A DNA stretch of 64,000 nt from contig OU612065.1 of NCBI GenBank assembly GCA_914767715.1, positions 2,110,001 to 2,174,000 of the forward strand, read 5' to 3'. The position numbers were made by a program, and so were the translations under genes. Source of the stretch: Membranipora membranacea (Eukaryota > Bryozoa > Gymnolaemata > Cheilostomatida > Membraniporidae). The notes beneath the pieces were generated by a model. It was given only the letters and a program-made list of their open reading frames with translations. It did no database searches and was not told the DNA's origin. Shown here piece after piece: positions 10,838-24,100 of the stretch; within the stretch, counting starts at the first letter, position 1, and each line of letters opens with the position of its first letter.

Positions 10838-13800
10838 ATGGACCAGTCACAGAAGGTTCCCATGGTTATATTGTCTGGAAACTCTCATCCTGAACTCACT
10901 CAATTAATATGCAGGTAAGTTAAATTAACTAAATACAGATATTTAATCTTAATTTGCTGGCATCCAGCAAAGTTGAATAGGAGCAATCTAGGTTATAGGG
11001 TCCATCCAGCTTTGACCATCATTTTATTTTTCAACATTGACAAAATAAAGGTACATACATACATACGTACAAGACTGCTGTGGGATTCTCAATGTTTCTA
11101 TATCAATATGATTGCTAATCGCAATGGATGTGTACTATGTCCCTTGGTAATAAAAGTTCCCTTGGATTGTTGCTAGATCAGCAACTTTACACTTAACTCA
11201 TATATTCATATAAAAAATGCAGATAACCACTTGTGATCAAGTAATTAATTAATTACATTGACTTTGACTTTTCTATCAATCATTCATACAAGATCTTATT
11301 TCAGTCGCTTAGATGTTGATCCAGCCAAGTGCTCAGTGCTTCACAACACCAACAGAGGTAAATATGAATTCTGTTTTGTATCTCAAATAGAGCAGCTGTG
11401 AATACACCCGTTTATGAAGATCCACCCCTCATCGACCACATGCAGCAATTTTGTGCAATATGAGTTGGGATGAAACAATTTTTTACTGTAATAGGACCTA
11501 CTTGAGAGTTTTTACAACCTGAAATTCAGACAGGGTACTAAAAAAGTTCGAGTCATGTTTTTATGCCAGAATTATGGATCTGTGATGATAATGTTATTGT
11601 CAAGTTACTGCCAACACACAGAATCTCCAACCTTTTCACAAGTTAAGACTAAACGAATTATTTTAGAAACCCAGGTTGAGATACAGCAGACAGTTCGAGC
11701 GAGGGACGTATATATAGTACAGACTGGTACCAAGTAAGTCCACAAGAGAATGGAGTTATCATTTTTCAGGCACCAGGTGTGCGCTGAGATCTCCCAAAGA
11801 CATATCTTACTTATGTCATCTTGATCATTTCAGCTAATATTATCAATAACCCAAATCAGCTTAATGTGATAATGGCGCCGGATCAACAATATACAGTATA
11901 AGCATTGGGATATATGTAGAACCATTCTGGTCCCCCTTATTAGAATAGGTTACATGTATCATAAACTCTCAAAACTTCAGATGTTTTTGTGTGCAAATGT
12001 GTGTGCCCCCATCTCACTGCCACACTGATCACGTGATATACTATTGTATGTATATCTCTGATCGATAGAGCGTGAATTAATTCACCTAGCCTCAGAGCAG
12101 TTTAAATGCAGTGTTTAGGAGACGTAGGGATGATTACACAAACTTTTGGATATCCACTTATCATTTTCATATTTCTTGTTAAAATAATTAAATTTAACTT
12201 TAGAAAATCTAATCTTGCCTATTCACAGTTTTAGAAGAGCATCTGGTACTTATTTTTGACAAAAAAGTGACATTGAAACTGTGTATTGTTAGCCTAAGCT
12301 CAGAAGAGAGAAGAAAGAATTGGTAATAATGCAGAGCTAGGTAATTGTGATTCGATCATGTCTTTTTGATAAAATTAAAGTTGTCCTCTCTTTCAGCCGA
12401 ATGTAGGTGCCCCAATATTTACGACAAAAGCTCTACCGATCAGAGATACACATGTTAATAGTGTAATCTCGAAATCAGTGTGTCTCACTGCCCCCTTCCT
12501 AAGAAAGATTATGTTGATGTAGCATGTAGTATAAGCAAACCTACTTCTTGCAGTCGAGCCAATCTCATCCCACTCTGCTCATTCCATTACTGCTACCACC
12601 CAATATAACACAGCGCATGTGTACAAACAACTTACATGAATTAAAATTACATCTTTGCCAATTTTTGCAGAAATGTGAATGATGATATCATGGAGTTGCT
12701 TATATTGGCTTATGCATGTAAAACATCATGTGCCCGAAACATAGTCGGGGTTTTACCATACTTGCCCTACTGCAAACAGAGCAAAATGAGAAAAAGGGGA
12801 GCTGTTGTCTCAAGGCTTTTAGCTGACATGATAAACAAAGCAGGTAAAATCTGTCAGTTTCTGTATCAAAGCGTGTTTGGATGTTTATTTATTTTCTCAC
12901 GGAATTTGAATTGAATAATAGTTCAAATGTACTCAGTCAATACCAGGCCCTGATTTAATCAATTGATTAAGTTTGAGAAAACTCTGAGAGGCCATCTGAT
13001 CGTTCAGACTATGATCATCAAAAGGTGCTTACATGCAAGTGTACACGCAGAGTATGGTTTATGTGGGATCAATTTCATGCCATGCATATCAATAAGTGCA
13101 ATTGCAACATTTACTGAAGTATCCTTGTGGTTAATGTGTCTGCACAGCAACCTGCCCTCATATAAGGCCAATGATGATGATCTCACAGAATAGTATTAAA
13201 TGATGTTTGAATGATGTTTTTGTACTTTTAGGATTCACACAACTGATCACTATGGATCTGAGGCACAAAGAAATTCAAGGATTTTACAGTTTCCCTGTCG
13301 ATAATCTGAGGGCATCTCCATATCTCATTCAGTACATACGAGACTCGGTAATATGTGATAATGCTTCTCTGTGTATTATGCTTTACCAATTTTCATCGAT
13401 TGAAATCGAACTGCTTAACTCTCATGTATCATATCTATCCTTATGTTCCATTCACAAAACAAATCAGACTTTTCCCTATATATTCTAGGTAAGTAAGTAA
13501 CGAATATATTCATTTATCTCGGCAAGACTGGTTTAGATGACGATAGCCATAAACTGGATCTAGCAATTTCTAATAAAAAAAACAATTTTCCTTTCTAGAT
13601 ACCTGACTATAGAAATGCAGTGATTGTGGCTAAGAATCCTAACTCTATGAAGAAAGCTTCCTCTTATGCTGAAAGACTACAGTTACCGATAGCGATAATA
13701 CATGGTGAGGACAAATTAGCTGATCACGACACAGAGGATGGAAGAACTAGTCCTCCTTTACACGAGAGTTCTACGATCGACTCTAGAATGACCAGTATAG

Positions 13801-16185
13801 ATGTTCATAATCTTCCAGGTAGCTTCCATAATTTTCATTTCATCATTATTATATGTTGCAATGTAGCTTGAATAATATTTTTGAAACCTTTGCTTTTGTT
13901 TGTGATAATTAAACATAACTCCAGCTCATAACAGAGAGGGACATGAACCATCGCTCTGTGATGATAAGATATATTATATATCTCTGCTTACTATTAGAGT
14001 ATCAGATTGTTGTCATGAACACATGTATGAAAATCACCTGAAAGATGAAATCATTGACGGAGGCGCCATTAATACTCAAAGCAAGTTACAACTGTGATAA
14101 ACAGAAAAACATCAACCAAAAGCTGTAGTTGAACATAGATCCAATTTTTCTACAATTGGAGTCCCACTCTTACCTCCAAGAATAGTTGCCATATGCCAGA
14201 TGGATATATGGGTGGTGGATTGATGTATTTTTCTCAAGCATCGAGGCAATTGAATTCTTCCTTGTTATTCGCAACTATCTCAGTGTGAGATTTCAAATCT
14301 TAAGTTTGCGATAAAAGCCAAGATATTCCCTAAAGTGTGAATATATTCTACATACTTCAATGACTCAGTTTTCACTTTATTATTCACAATCACCTTGGAT
14401 TTCTTATCGTTTTTTTACCAGCCTTGGCGCGAAAAGAGAAACCACCTATGCATGTAGTAGGAGATGTTGGTGGAAAGATTGCCATAGTTGTGGTAAGTGG
14501 ATCCTTTTCTGACTGCTCAAGAACTTATCATGAAGGATGAGAGTATTTAAAAAAAAAAATTCTTATTTTGTTGTGTTATATAGCAGTCTTAACTAGGAAT
14601 AAAAGTAGGAAGTTTGGGATAGTTTGGTAAAAGGATTTTAAATTGTATTTGTAAGAAGTTGAAGTTGTCTGCTTCCAGACAATGCAAATAATTATATCAC
14701 TTTATACAAGGAGGCTTCTTTATGTAAGAAGAAAGTTTTGTCCCAATCCCTGTGTTGTAACGAGTTTTAGAGAAATGCAAATCTGTCAATCTTTTAATTA
14801 ATGCCAAGAAGACTAAAGAGATGGTTCTGAGCTTCAGTAGAACGCATGCTATTTACGATTATTTATTTATCAATGGCAGTCCAATTGAGAAAGTGGAGCG
14901 TTTTAAATACCTTGGTGTTATTTTTAGCAACAGTCTCAAATGGCATGAACACTGTAATTATATCAACAGTAAGCTACGCTCTAGATTTTTTGCTTTTTCA
15001 AAGTTTAAACACTTCAAGCCCAGCATACAGCAGGAGCATTTTATCAAAACTCTAATTTTTCCGACTTTAGCATACAATATCGAGCTTTGGTATTTTTCAT
15101 CTAATGCTAATGACCGTGCTAGACTGTTAAAGCTTTTTAATCGGAACATATTTGCTATTAACATGGACAATTTTGTGGCCCAACGCATTTATAAACTAGC
15201 CACCGATTTTATTGAGTTCAATGATCACATTTTAAATCATTGTTATAGTTGTCCAAGGAGTAATTACATAATGCCTAAGATACGTACGAGCAGATTTTTA
15301 CAGAGTTTTGTACCAACTAGTATAAAAGTTTTAAACAACAGAGCATTCCATGAATAATTGTATTTTGTCTTTGACAAAAATACCTAATAAATCTAAATCT
15401 AATCTAAAGTTAAACACCTTCAAATGGTTATACTAAACTTAGAAATGTAAACACTCATGGTCTGGGTTTAGTGTACTACCCAGTTAAATGTAATAGTATA
15501 TGTTCCCTTCGCTGGCAATACACCGTATCCTTACTTCTACAGGGCCCAGTAAATAACTCGTAGTGTTTGGTGTTATTTTCTATAGGATGATTTGCTGGAT
15601 GAGGTTGGATCATTCGTCGCCGCTGCTGACTTATTGCACGACAGCGGAGCTTATAAGATCTATGTTATAGCTACACATGGATTACTGTCTCTCAATGCGC
15701 CTCAGCTTATTGAAGATTCACACATTGATGAGGTAGAGTTTTATCACCAGATTAGTGCAGTTTCAATTACCCTCGCTTGTATTACAAAACTGACAACGCT
15801 TAGATCACATGATCCTATTTGCCCAATTTGCCTGAATTTGGAGTTGCTCCCCTTCGACTTTGAGCCAATGGCAGCTAGCCTAGCTAATATTAATCTTGAT
15901 AATTATAAAGTTGATTATGTATATAAATATATGTATTTATAACATACTGCTTTACTTTGGTAAAGGAACAGCCCATGTCATATTGATAACTTTGATATTA
16001 TTATATTTCTATTTCTCTAAATTCAGGTTGTAGTCACAAACACAATACCTCACGCTGTGCAGAAGTTACAGTGTAATAAAATAAAGACGGTAGATGTGAG
16101 TGTATTATTTGCTGAAGCTATCAGGAGGATACATAATCGTGAGTCTATGTCTTATCTCTTCAGACACATTACTAGCTCTGACTAG
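10838..16185 (+). CDS. PRPSAP: PRPP synthetase-associated protein (PAP39/PAP41 type)
   Basis: Regulatory, non-catalytic partner of ribose-phosphate pyrophosphokinase in nucleotide synthesis. Nine exons: 10838-10914, 11305-11357, 11667-11733, 12671-12843, 13232-13347, 13599-13818, 14422-14492, 15586-15732 and 16027-16185. They total 1083 nt, 360 aa, within the 356-369 aa usual for the family; every phase joins. Recognisable blocks in order: [116 protein letters not shown] and the C-terminal [19 protein letters not shown]. The insertion after IAIIHGE (acidic, Ser/Thr-rich, to NLPALAREKKPP) is the region that marks PAPs off from the enzymes. The His of the enzymes' MDLH motif is Arg134 here ([10 protein letters not shown]). 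The start ATG at 10838 is the first in frame. A decayed LINE lies in intron 7. Confidence 0.95.
12021..12089 (+). repeat. Dispersed repeat, copy A, block 1
   Basis: 69 bp (cacactgatcacgtgatata ... attcacctag) matching 27114-27182 at the same length with only a few substitutions. It contains the near-palindrome gtgaattaattcac. A second shared block (catgttaatagtgtaatctc) follows at 12451-12472 here and at 27233-27254 in the other copy. The blocks are 361 bp apart here but only 50 bp apart there, so one copy gained or lost about 310 bp. It lies in PRPSAP intron 3. Confidence 0.75.
14750..15400 (+). pseudogene. 5'-truncated non-LTR retrotransposon (RT C-terminal part)
   Basis: Inside PRPSAP intron 7 on the sense strand. 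The frame reads [20 protein letters not shown] from about 14770, then [20 protein letters not shown] and [19 protein letters not shown], and ends at 15357 with [11 protein letters not shown]. The NAKKTKEM and FKYLGV motifs are typical of the end of reverse transcriptase and its thumb in jockey/CR1-like LINEs. In-frame stops lie upstream and the catalytic core is absent, as expected for a dead-on-arrival insertion truncated during reverse transcription. The tail (aataaatctaaatctaatct) just after the stop may be the LINE 3' end. The long open frame suggests a fairly recent insertion. Confidence 0.85.
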
Positions 16186-18137
16186 TCTCACCAGGTCTAC
16201 AGCCCGCACAGATAGATTTATACAGCTGAGTTAATCTAGCTCCTCCAGAGAGGCTAGTCTATCATTGATTGTGTCCGCATACGTTGTAGCTGCAATGCGA
16301 GCTGATTTACTTTTGTTATATGGCATCATATAATTCCATGTGTGATTGTGAAAGGTGATATAAATTAATAAGATATCATCCGTCCTGTAGCAGTCTTGTA
16401 AATTATTGGATCTGAAGGATTCTGCAATCTCAAATTTTTTCTAAATTACTTTAGTTTTATAGTGCCAATATTAAATAGTAAAATGTTGTTGAAAAACGAT
16501 TAAATTTGTTTGAAAACCAAGCTGTTTTCTCAGATTCTCTGTGGGAGATCTTTGTCTTCTCTTATGATCTGATTGATTTATTTATTTACTACATATCACA
16601 GACAAGAATACATGTTGCGAAATGCGGTGTAAATACTGGCCTTGAGAAGTAGACATGAACAAAAATAGGAAAAAAAGTCAGAATTCTGTAGGATTGTTTA
16701 AAACAAAATATCATTTAAAGTAGGTACAAGGTGGCATAAATTTGCTAATAAAATGGTTATCGTCTTTTATGTTTTTGTTGGCCAATCGTTTTAGTTAGTT
16801 TCTGAATGTGTAAATTTATGTCGTAATACTCAATACCCGCCGGGGGGGGGGGGGGGGGGGCGTCGGGCAGGGGGCAAAAGTCTGGGGGCCTCAGACTAGC
16901 TCATCCTTAATAATCTTTCTGATATTCTTTTAATCACTGGCATAGACACAAGTAAAACTAATAGGTAAACAATAGGAGATGAGGGACATGATAAAACTTT
17001 TGAATAACAGATTGGCTAGAGGTTTAGAGCTTTGGAGATTTTTAGTGGTATGAAAACCACTGGTGAGGTTACAGCAAAAAAGCTGTTGCCTGCCTGCAAA
17101 CTGAGAGCAACTTGGCGGCGAATAAGGCATCTTTATTTTTCAGTCTTCAGACAAAGACAGACTTGCGATTTTTATCCACATTAACCCACATTTTATTTTT
17201 AAACAAAAAGCACAGTTGAGAGGGGAAAAGCTGACAGAGTGATATCTTGCCTCACACAATGAATCACTCAATCAATTGTGAGATTTTTGCAGATTATGCA
17301 TAAAATTTTCACGTAAATCATTTCAGAAGCTGACTCTTATACATAAATAATTAATTAATCTTTTGACAATCGATTGATAATCATTTTTTTAGTCTTTATT
17401 TTACACATTGATGAAAACTTTATGTAATTTGAAAAATCGATCTAAACTGACATGCGCTTGTTTTAGGGATAATATTTTAACTTCCCATCATGCTCAGGGG
17501 AGGACAATCGATACTGTTTACATCATACTTAGGCTACTATGTTCTACCAATTGAATCAACCAAGCATTCAGAAAGCAAGGGAAAGATGAGCTGTGGGCAT
17601 AGAATTATTATAGAATAACTCTATGGTCCTCGGTCTCATGCCATAAAACTTTTCTATTTGAGAAATGAAATATACAACATCAAAATCATTAATAATGGTG
17701 TCAGTAGGCCCATCTATACCCATACATACTATACAGTATGTCTATGCTAATGAGAGATGAATATAACCTAGGATGGCACCAACAGGCAGTCTGTATCGTC
17801 TCAAAAGTTGGACAAAGGCATTCATGACTTGAGGTAAAAAACTCACTTGATTGTTACTTCTTATAATCATTTGAATTGCCCTCAATGCTGCTGTATGTGC
17901 ATTGCCTAAGGCTTAAATATTTATCCAATCAGGGCTCTTGACTAATCAAAGATCTTTTCCATTTGTCCCAGACATTCAATACTCCTGTACGCGTCTATAG
18001 TTAATAATCTTATCATACCATTAGTGCTGCCTGCCTGACTGTTAATCTTTAAAGCAATGTGTCACGTTCCTCAAACAGCTGAATAATACATAGCAGATCT
18101 AATTGACAACAAGAAATGAGGATAAATTCACTACAGG
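16186..18137. other. Interval between PRPSAP and nAChR
   Basis: Contains a G19 homopolymer at 16842-16860 and the decayed RT fragment at 16840-17135 (listed separately). The remainder is AT-rich with no supported gene. It should hold the PRPSAP 3' UTR and the nAChR promoter. Confidence 0.5.
16840..17135 (-). pseudogene. Decayed reverse-transcriptase fragment with poly-G boundary
   Basis: On the minus strand the sequence from 17130 to 16930 reads FAGRQQLFCCNLTSGFHTTK, then KPLANLLFKSFIMSLISYCL and FTCVYASD, then a stop and KNIRKIIKDELV. The pattern of LLFKSFI.SLISYCLP followed by a Lys-rich KNIRKI segment is like the thumb region of non-LTR reverse transcriptases. At least two internal stops make it non-functional. 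It continues into the gtctgggggcctcagac / cgtcgggcag motif shared with 580-630, 44241-44281 and 61811-61862, and ends in a run of 19 G on the plus strand. Family assignment is by resemblance only. Confidence 0.5.
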
Positions 18138-21100
18138 ATGTCTCATCATCTAACTCACTTATTAGCTGTCTCGACGTTGTGTTGGGTGGCTCTATGCCAA
18201 CCATCAGGTAATGTTCTTTATTTCTTCATCTCTCGCTGCATCAAGACCATGCTTTGCAAACCTGCTCTGATTGAATTGTTTCTATAACCCAAATTACGAT
18301 CATGTACATGTTTTGTGAACTCTACTCTGATGTTGTTTCTGTTGACTATCTAGTTGTAAACTTGCCTAATTGTTAATATATCTACTAATTGCTAAATATC
18401 ATTAGCTAACCCAAAAACCAACATTTAACTCTTATCTTGCAACTTCCAAGTAACCCTCATATTATACCAGTACTTGTACCAAAGAGCCCTAGATACCAAT
18501 GTGCCTATTATTCAATGTAAGTCCAGCGGAAATCGGAGCTTGTAAAACAATTTTCTGCCCTATCTCAAAAGCACGGGAAATAGAAATATTAAATATTACA
18601 AATTTTAGTTTGAAAAAATACCGTCCCACCTATTCAAACAATAAATCAGTTCTAATTGAATTAAACGATGTGAATATATCTCTTCATTATCCTGTTTCTG
18701 TAACTTCTAGCAGCTCTTCGACCAACAGGATCAGAAAAGTCTCTTTACAGATATCTTATGGATGATTATGAGATGGGAGCTAGGCCAGTAATCCAGCACA
18801 ATAAAACAGTACAAGTAAAAGTCGGTGTTAAAGTTAATCAAATACTGGACTTGGTGAGTTTTCATCAAAGTTAGACCATGATTTAGGTCCACTAATTATG
18901 AGAGACGGTAGTTATCTTTGGTGTTTGATAATGCTCGACCACATGGACCACGTGGACCACATGGACGCTTAGTTTATAAACATAGTGTATTCAGTAACCA
19001 TCCATCAGGGAAAGTATCTACATGTAGCCGGAGAAAAAAAGTATTCAAAGAATTGTTGGCGAAATGTCGATCCTGTCAAGTTTTATCATCAAATCAAATA
19101 AAGCCTCTATTCATGATACCAGAAATGGACTTAATAACGACATATAGATTCAGATAAATAACTAAGCAATCTTGCATTTGAGAGGCTCTCATGCTACTGT
19201 TTAAACACCACAGATTTGCATCCTTTGCATCTCAACATTCCAGCCATAGAGGAATACAGAGATTCTATGAGCCAGAAAAGTCATGTCAAAGTAGTGAATT
19301 CATTTCAATGTACATCCAGTATCTAACCAGTATCTGGACAGCAGTGCTCACTGTCTATACATGCACTAGGATTTTTTTTAAACTTTACCGCCTGCTTATA
19401 ATTTGTCTTTGACTGTTTGAAATGGTGATAAGACAAAAAAAGACTGGGAAATTATATAATTACAAAACATATAAGGTTTTCAAGATATGGAAGTGACCGG
19501 AAATACAGTGAAAGTTTATTACATGTTGGAAACGCTGTTGAGTCACATGGGCGAAATCTTTGTCCAGTGTTATTGTAATTTGGATCGATAAATAATTTTA
19601 AGGTTTCGTCATGAGGAAAATCGAAGCAGAAAGTTCAAAAGTGTTTACAATGAATCGGAATTTTATGGGCTGCAGAAATCTTGTCACAGATACACTTGCA
19701 TTGTTGGTTTTACACCGTGTATTTATGATCTGTAAATCACTTTGGCGTCGTGACATTTGCCAATCAGTTAGGTCATGTGAATGGCATGTAACCATGGTGT
19801 CATCTGCGTATGTAAACAAGGTCAAGAACGGTGAGAAGGAGGTCATTGATATATATATATATATAATATGTATACTGTACATTTATATACGAAAACGGGT
19901 TAGAGCCAAAATGAATTTGTGAAAGCCGTTAGTAACTGGCCTTAGATGTGACGCCTTAGACTCATATTAGTGACTGAAAGTGTCTCGGATGTAAATGTTA
20001 AAAGAAGTAATTATCTGGGAAGGCGATCTATGTTCATCTTTCAGATGCAAAAGTGTGTAATCCACACTTATTCCTTGCAGTGCGAGTCTAATCTTAATTT
20101 GCTTTTACTGTTAAAGTCTATTGATCTGATTGATTTTGCAAGGATATTTAAGAAGACTGTAGTTGATGCCGCATATGGGATGCGCAAATAAGACTCCCGG
20201 TGCATTGGTTCATTTTCATTGTCTTGTCATATCATCATATTACCTGAGTGATCTTAGAGTGACAATGATATGCCCAGGCGAGGAGCACTCCACGCAAGCT
20301 GCCTACATTTACCGAAAGCTTCTCGTCGCCAGGGATTGAATAAACAAGCCAACTACCGAACACTCACCGCATTCAAAATTTGTTCCAAATATGTCCATAC
20401 CTACTGTTGTCTATAAGGATATGTCTATAACAGCAAGATGTTGATACTGTTCACTTAATTATACTCTGTTCTTATTTATAGAATGAGAGGATACAGGTTC
20501 TAACTAGTATTGTGGCCATCGATCAGGTAAGGACCCCGAGGCATAGTTAAACATATCATTATATATTTGTGGGTAGGGTCTGAATAAAAGGAATCGGACC
20601 ATCGGCAATAATTTAGACATCCATGTATATGTATCTTATCTATGCGGATACAGAGACTTTGTCTCTTTTTGGATTTGAGAGGTGACAGATCGCTGTTATC
20701 TGATATCATACTGATATGACACTTGTCTGTTGTTGTCAGGTTTGGCGTGATGAATATTTAACATGGGACCCTGCTGAGTATGATGGTATAAAAACCATGT
20801 ACTTACCATGTGATAAAGTCTGGCATCCTGACATCGTACTCTATAACAGGTTTGAATACTATTAATATTCATAGCAAGTATTAATTTAATATGCTTGTGA
20901 TTTAATAGGTATTCGCAAAACAGTAAAGAACAACCTGTCTCTGTGTATATGTCTTGTAGTGTAATGACAAGGTAGTAGGATCTAGTAGAATTAAAACGAA
21001 CGCATAAAACTACATAAGCGAAAAAAAAATATGACAGGTGAACTTATAAGAGAGTTTATTTATATAAGTTGGTATTATGCCATGTAGGAGTATCTCTTGG

Positions 21101-24100
21101 AATCGTTATACAATCAAACAAATTTAAGAGTTCTATTATCTATTATCTATCTAGTAGAGAAAGTGCCCTCAGTGTGTCAGATTTAATTTCACAATTAGCA
21201 GTCTACCAAAGTTCATAGTATATACAATGATAAGTTTAATCTGGAAGTCATAGTACAACAGTTGCACTCTTACTAAGTAGCCTCCTACATACACCTATGC
21301 ACACTTTCTTAACCGAAAACTTACAAATTAGTCAATATAAATATGTTTATTAACTTCTTCCACATCAGGATACAAAATTTACACAAATCGTTGCTGATCA
21401 GATTAAAACTAATAATCGAAGTAATGAGGCACACTACCGATACTGACTTTAACTTTGTGTGATTATGAATGTCGATGGCATCGGTCTTGTCCTTGATCGC
21501 AAGTGGTAGATAAAACTGAGAACTATATTCAGCCTCCAACAATTATATTGTCCAAATGGTATTCTGAGTTTCATTAAAATCATAACTAACTTTTTTTCTT
21601 TATGCAGCAGAGTTTAAACCATTATTTCTTGTTCATCAGTATTTCCGGAACACAGTAAGTAATTTGTTATTATGTTTTTTTATGGTGCTGTTGTTATAGT
21701 GTGGAGAGTATACATGAGAACTGGTACATGCAGTCACCTGTCGGAGTTGACTATCAGGGTAATGTTACCTGGTTCCCTCTGGCCAAGCTTCACACCTCCT
21801 GTAAGCTGGATATCAGATTCTATCCATTTGATCATCAGGTTTGTATTCTGAAGTTGGGAAGCTGGTCTTACTCTGAGAAGGAAGTAGATATAAGAGACGG
21901 AGGTTATACAGGAATCGAGAAACCAGACTTTGTAGATAATGGAGAATTCGAACTTGTCCAGTTCCAGGTTTGTAAGTCAGGATATTCTTTTGTCTTCTTT
22001 TAGTTTCAGAACTTACCTGCTTAGCTGAATGCTCCAAACCCGAGCATTGTACTGCATCATCAAATGAATGAATCAAAATGTTGATTTTTATATCGTTGAG
22101 AAGTGAGGAGTTTTGTTCCATTTGCTGTAGTCTTATTCAAATTCCAAGGCTCAAATGATGTGATTGCGTCTTCTGCAAGCCTAGACCGATTAGAGAAAAA
22201 AACTAGGAGCAATTCTTTGCAAGTATGCACACAGGGAATCTTATGTATTAAAAAACTTTGAGCTAACAAAACGAAGACTGACAACTTGTAAGCTGTTCTT
22301 GCCTAACATGAAACATTTCCATCACAACACCGACATTGTGAGAATAAGATTTGAGAAGAAAAATTCACTTCAGCCATGTTATATCAACATTATAAAGTTT
22401 TAAAGACTTGTTGAGCAAATAATTAATTGTTCGTAGCAGAAGGGTTTGCACATTCATGCATTGTGGATATGTGATGGAGCAAATGGTAGACCTTACCTTA
22501 TAAAACGCTTTCTTATTCAGTCAGTACAATTAAGTAAAAAGTTTTGTGATAAAGTGCATTTCGGGTTTGCTTATTATTAAGCACATCTGATATTTATTCT
22601 CACTTTTTAACTTTGGTGACTGAAATAAAAAAAAACATAATTTAAAAGGTAAAGTTCAAATGTAAACAAATCTAATGGGACCCTTTACTTCATCACCACA
22701 CAAAGCATGAATGCATCATCCCCTCCTCTAAGAACTAATTATTTGTAAAACAATTTATGTTAGACTCTTGAATGCCGCCAGCGCCAACTGACTGTTTTTT
22801 CACCCCCTAATTCTCCTTACTCAATAACAAATGTGTGAAAAGCTTGTGAGTTTATCAGTCAATCTACTATCCACTCCGATAAAACTATTTTGAGTGAACA
22901 AGTTATTGCACTTGTTAAGCCTCTTTACAGCCAAAGATACGAAACACTAAAAGTTATTGTCGCAGCAGCCCAAACTTATAACTTATACTTGCATGTACTT
23001 ATACTTGCAAAGAACATTCCTAGTTTTCCTCAAATTGATCAAGGCCCATGTAGGACACAATCTATCAGGGCTCTCAACCACTTGGTTTTTGGTTCAACTC
23101 AGGGAATTTTGGAATATGAGCTAAAAACTCAGATTTGCCTCATATTCCTTTAAGATAGAGAATTCTTCTGAGGATGGTCTAGTTGTTTGATTGTAAGTAA
23201 TACATGAAGCATAATAACCAGCAGGATGCTGTTTACAGTCACATGCTCTGATGGTCTGCCAATAATTCTAAAAATGGCTAAAATTCTTCATCTACAAATT
23301 GCTTTGGCGACCAAACCCAATTGAGAGGCTTACAGAGCCCCCATACCCTCAGCTGTTTATGCACAGGGCGTTTCACTCTTTTTCGAAATTCCACTATGCG
23401 ACACAGTAACAGCAAAACTCAGGATTTTATCTTCCCCTGCTGAGACCCTGAATCTATTCAGCCTTGGAATTTTCAGCTTTAACTGGGGAGAATAAAGCAG
23501 AACAATTGAACCATGTTATTCTTGTCATTGACAGGTTGAAAGAGTGGAAAATATATATGACTGCTGTCCTAATCCTATAATCACTCTGAATGTGAATATA
23601 CACTTCAGGAGACGTCCAATGTTCTCTATGTTTACCATAGCCATACCATGTATCATGCTATCTCTAATGACGATTATTGCGTTTATCCTTCCTCCTCAAA
23701 ATGAAGCTAAGATCGAGGTTCAGCTTTCTGTTATGCTCTCATTGGCTGTGTTCATGCTGATGATTGGTGAGAGTCTCCCACCTACAAGTGACAAAGTGCC
23801 TCTCATTGGTATGTTCATTATATAACAGTCACATTGATGGCATAGTAATAAGCATTGCTTTTGGCTACCTTACAACTTTTGTGTGAAAAGTTGCTCCAAA
23901 TCCATGCATCAGGAGTCGTCTCATCATGCACTAGAAGGAAACAACTACAGAACATGACATTATTCAGCTCTAGTTCTATCTCACCATGTATATACGGTAC
24001 ACAAGGTGGCCGCGAAATCAAGTGTTACTCAGCCTACCAGAGTTTCCTCTCTTAATTGATACATATATACATCGAATGTGATGTATGATATCTGATTTAT

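Noticed and set aside
17705-17745. Hairpin acatact-atac-agtatgt
   Set aside because: Seven-bp arms and no direct repeats; chance expectation in AT-rich DNA.
18499-18765. 88-codon frame before nAChR exon 2
   Set aside because: Runs across the intron into exon 2 in the wrong frame; no family features.
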